From CAJXJP01 sp034111025 (GTDB lineage Bacteria; Patescibacteriota; Gracilibacteria; BD1-5; UBA6164): DNA of 9,668 nucleotides. The first letter of the stretch is position 1. The number at the start of each line of letters is the position of its first letter. The notes beneath the pieces are model-generated. The model was given only the letters and a program-made list of their open reading frames with translations. It was not told where the DNA came from and did not search any database. The DNA lies in NCBI GenBank assembly GCA_034111025.1, contig JAWUYB010000044.1:1-9668 (forward strand), read 5' to 3'. This document shows positions 7,174 through 9,668 of the stretch, one piece after another. A program made the translations under genes and the position numbers.

Positions 7174-9051
7174 ATGAAAATAATAAAATCAGCATTTACA
7201 TTAGTTGAATTGATTGTAGTAATTACTATTTTAGCTGTTCTTGCAACTATTTGATTTATATCAATGCAATGATATGTTATAACTGCACGTGATAGTGTAA
7301 GAATTACAGATGTAACCTTAATCAATAAGTGATTAAGTATTTATGTAATAAAAAATAGTGATTATCCTCTTCCAAGTGGTCCACTAACATCTGTAACTTT
7401 CTCTTGAACAACAGTATTTAATCAAGGAACATTTGGTCAATCTGTAATAGCAACGTTGCAAAACATATCAAGTGTTCCATTAGATCCATTAACAGGTTCT
7501 GAATATACATATTCTCTATTATCAAATAAACGTGAATATGAAATAGCGTCAATTTTAGAATCATCATTAACATCTAATATAGTACCAGATACATATGCAG
7601 ACTGAGAACAATTAGCTAAGTCGTATGTAAGATGAAAATATAATGGACAAGTCGCTAAAGTAAATATTTGATTAATTACTTATATATTAGCTCTTCCAAC
7701 AATTATAAATTCAAACTTATCTTATACAGCATTAGAAGATATAGTAGCATATAATACATTAGCATATAAATGAACATCAATACTACCTGCTTCATTTTCG
7801 TGAACAGTAATGAAACATGAAGGGAAATGAACGGAAACTATAGTAAATAGTTCTGACTATATAGTATATAGTGGAGATATAAATCTTATCGATAATAAGG
7901 TATTTATAGAAAAATTAAAAGCAGCTTATATTTGAACAACTATTGCTGATAATAATGAATCTATAATAAGTATATTATCTATAGATACAACAGTAGAATA
8001 TGATACTGATGTTTTTGCTGCAGCGATTATTAATAATTATTTATGATGAAGTATAGCGATTACTAGTACTCCGACTCCGACGATGGAAGAAGTAACTCAA
8101 TATTTTTTATGAGATATTATTCCTGTGTGAACAAAGTTAATGCTATGAGATCAGAATTGTCCAGTTTGATGGACAGATTCTGGAGAGTTTGTAGCAGGTT
8201 GAGGGGGGCCAGATAAACCAGAAAAATGTTGATCATCAGGTACAGTATGTAAATTATGTGAATTTACAGGGGTAATGAATACTGAAATAAATTTTTTAAC
8301 ATGAGATTCTACTTGTAGAACATGATGGGAATATACAGGAACACTCATTGCCGGTTGAGGGAGGTCAGATATACCAGAAAAATGCGAAGGAATAAATTGT
8401 AATATTTGTAAATCAACTTGATATATAGAAAAAGATGAGGAAATTACATTAGTCTTTTGAGGAGCAAACACTTGTCAAGAATCATGGGAATATACAGGAA
8501 CACTCATTGCCGGTTGAAGTGGGCCAGATAGACCAGAAAAATGTTGAACAACAGAGTGCAGTATTTGTAGTTATGATATAAATGATCTAGAAAATAGAGA
8601 TAATATTAGTGGAACATGTACATGATTACCATTACATGCATCATATAATTGAGGTGTACAATCATATACCGTTTCAGATGCATCACCAGATACATCTTTA
8701 ATAGCATCATATATAACAGATCCTAAGAGGTGGAATTATCATGGACGAGAAAATTCATGTGAATTTATTTGTAATTATGGCTATACTTGGAATGGAGCGT
8801 CTTTATCTTGTGAAGCAAATACAAAAACAACAACCTGTGGATGAACGGTAGTAGCAAATGCAACGGCATCAACAGCCACTACTTACACTCAAACAATGAG
8901 CGGAAGCACCTGGACACCAACAACATATTGGTGAGAAGACCAAGCAACCTGTGATTTCACATGTGATACTAACTACACATGGAATGGAACATCCTGTTTT
9001 ATCAGTACCTGTAACTTTGGTTCTACAAATATATGAAGTTGTAATTTATAA
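7174..9051 (+). CDS. Type IV pseudopilin-headed surface protein with cysteine-rich repeat tail
   Basis: The product is 625 residues with about 30 TGA glycines. The N-terminus is a class III prepilin signal: short basic leader MKIIKSA, cleavage before Phe8, Glu at mature position 5 (AFTLVELIVVITILA), then the hydrophobic pilin helix. Residues about 30-328 have no cysteine. From Cys329 the protein is cysteine-rich (22 Cys). It holds three ~53-residue repeats starting at 329, 381 and 434, each C-x22-C, with PEKC closing that stretch, then a C-x2-C pair. Two modules with CxFxC and YTWNG (from 529 and 593) follow, of a kind I recall from Gracilibacteria surface proteins. Prepilin peptidase processing and assembly or display at the cell surface are expected from the family; an adhesin role for the tail is inference. 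No Shine-Dalgarno is visible; a good promoter lies upstream, and the collar-like gene follows after 19 bases. Confidence 0.82.
8325..8517 (+). repeat. 34-bp perfect direct repeat inside the cysteine-rich tail
   Basis: Bases 8325-8358 and 8484-8517 are identical and 159 bases (53 codons) apart, in frame, encoding WEYTGTLIAGG in both. The older first unit (from 8158) is clearly diverged. This marks a recent in-frame duplication or gene conversion between units 2 and 3. Confidence 0.9.
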
Positions 9052-9070
9052 TAATTAATAATTTAAAAAA

Positions 9071-9658
9071 ATGTCTAAAATAATAAAAATAACATCATCA
9101 GTAATTTTAACTGTATGACTATCGGTAGGTGCAATATTTGCTTGGAATGGATTAACCGCAACAACATGAGATTCACTTACTGCTACTAAGTGGAATGAAA
9201 TGTTAGCACTTACTGTTCCAACTTGAGCGGTTATGCCTTTTGATTTACAAGCCTGTCCAACAGGATGGACTGAATATACTGCTGCAAGAGGAAAATTTAT
9301 CAGATGAGCTGATACTGGAGCAAATAATGATTTAGATTTTATATCAAGATCAGGATGAACATGAGCAAGGAAAATTGGAAGTACACAAGAGTGAGCAACA
9401 CTTATCCCTCCTATGAATATCAGTATAAATATACAAGCCTCTACAGATCAGGCCACGTCTGTTACACCTTATAACGGAAGTTATTTAGCAGAGACTTCCC
9501 CTATTAGAGGAAGCACGGTAAAAAGTAAGATATATACAACCGTTCTTTGATCTAGTCCAGTTAATCTTGGTTGAGTTAATGCTTCTATAACTGGTGGTTA
9601 TAATGGAGTAGAAACTCGTCCAATGAATGTATCTTTGTTATATTGTAAAAAAAATTAA
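9071..9658 (+). CDS. Secreted protein with phage tail-collar-like C-terminal domain
   Basis: The product is 195 residues. A signal peptide (1-24, VGAIFA/WN) is followed by GDSLTATKWNEM, which resembles the start of tail-fibre-derived surface proteins. The core then reads VPTGAVMPF, CPTGWTEY with Cys62, ARGKFIRGAD, GSTQEGATLIPP, and ends ETRPMNVSLLYCKKN with Cys192. CPxGW, a (G/R)xFxRG stretch and a final ExRPxNxxLLYC are the pattern of tail-collar/tail-fibre tip domains. The two cysteines are the only ones and could pair. The usual role of this fold is surface recognition at a fibre tip; here no other phage gene is near, and it sits 19 bases after the pseudopilin gene, so a displayed adhesin is plausible. 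The frame uses TGA as glycine, for example in the signal peptide. No Shine-Dalgarno is seen, and the gene ends ten bases before the window edge. Confidence 0.8.
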
Positions 9659-9668
9659 TTCTTAGTTT

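Noticed and set aside
7137..7325. Minus-strand open frame of 62 codons
   Set aside because: It is antisense to the conserved pilin N-terminus and runs into the AT palindrome.
8151..8471. Minus-strand open frame of 106 codons
   Set aside because: It is the reverse of the cysteine-rich repeats of the pseudopilin-type gene; its apparent repeats are only the mirror of the coding repeats.
8325..8517. CRISPR-like pair of repeats
   Set aside because: Only two copies, in frame within a coding repeat, with related sequence between them, not unique spacers.
7174..9051. TGA as tryptophan (mycoplasma-type code 4)
   Set aside because: This would put Trp into the P-loop and the pilin turn, and TGG already serves as Trp in the same genes.

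Overview
This window comes from a low-GC bacterium that reads UGA as glycine (translation table 25), so it belongs to the Candidate Phyla Radiation, in the Absconditabacteria (SR1) or Gracilibacteria (BD1-5). Almost every gene is cut into pieces when TGA is read as stop. With TGA as Gly, long frames open and conserved glycines appear at TGA codons: two glycines of a P-loop (GKSGGGKS), the GG of a pilin-like turn (YSMGGMDPG), and the glycine after the hydrophobic N-terminus of a pseudopilin (ATIGFIS). I cannot choose between the two phyla from this stretch.

Layout. (1) 1-1579: a partial secreted protein of unknown function (minus), then a secreted cysteine-hydrolase-like protein of the BPSL0067 type (plus, 734-1372) with a strong terminator. 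The second gene has no TGA glycine and the only clear Shine-Dalgarno in the window, so it looks imported. (2) 1580-1624: a clean 3' half of an initiator tRNA (anticodon loop to CCA) with no matching 5' half. This is the usual scar of an element integrated into a tRNA gene. By the normal geometry the element lies to the left and the resident chromosome to the right. (3) 1708-6945, minus strand: a compact four-gene operon. It holds a 943-aa membrane-anchored VirD4/TraG-like DNA-pump ATPase, then two multi-pass proteins each built from three consecutive pilin-like helical hairpins, then a single-hairpin VirB2/TrbC-like pilin of the Mbov_0395 kind, closed by a probable terminator. (4) 6946-7173: a divergent promoter region with an AT-only palindrome. 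(5) 7174-9658, plus strand: a 625-aa type IV pseudopilin-headed protein with a cysteine-rich repeat tail, then a secreted protein ending in a phage tail-collar-like domain.

How it may work together (inference): the minus operon looks like a minimal conjugation- or DNA-uptake-type type IV secretion machine. The divergent plus operon supplies surface fibre and adhesin-like proteins. Both fit the attached, host-dependent or predatory lifestyle known for these phyla. No relaxase, VirB4 or integrase lies inside the window. The larger gaps (569-733, 1373-1579, 6946-7173) are all under 300 bases and hold the regulatory sites listed or nothing I can name.
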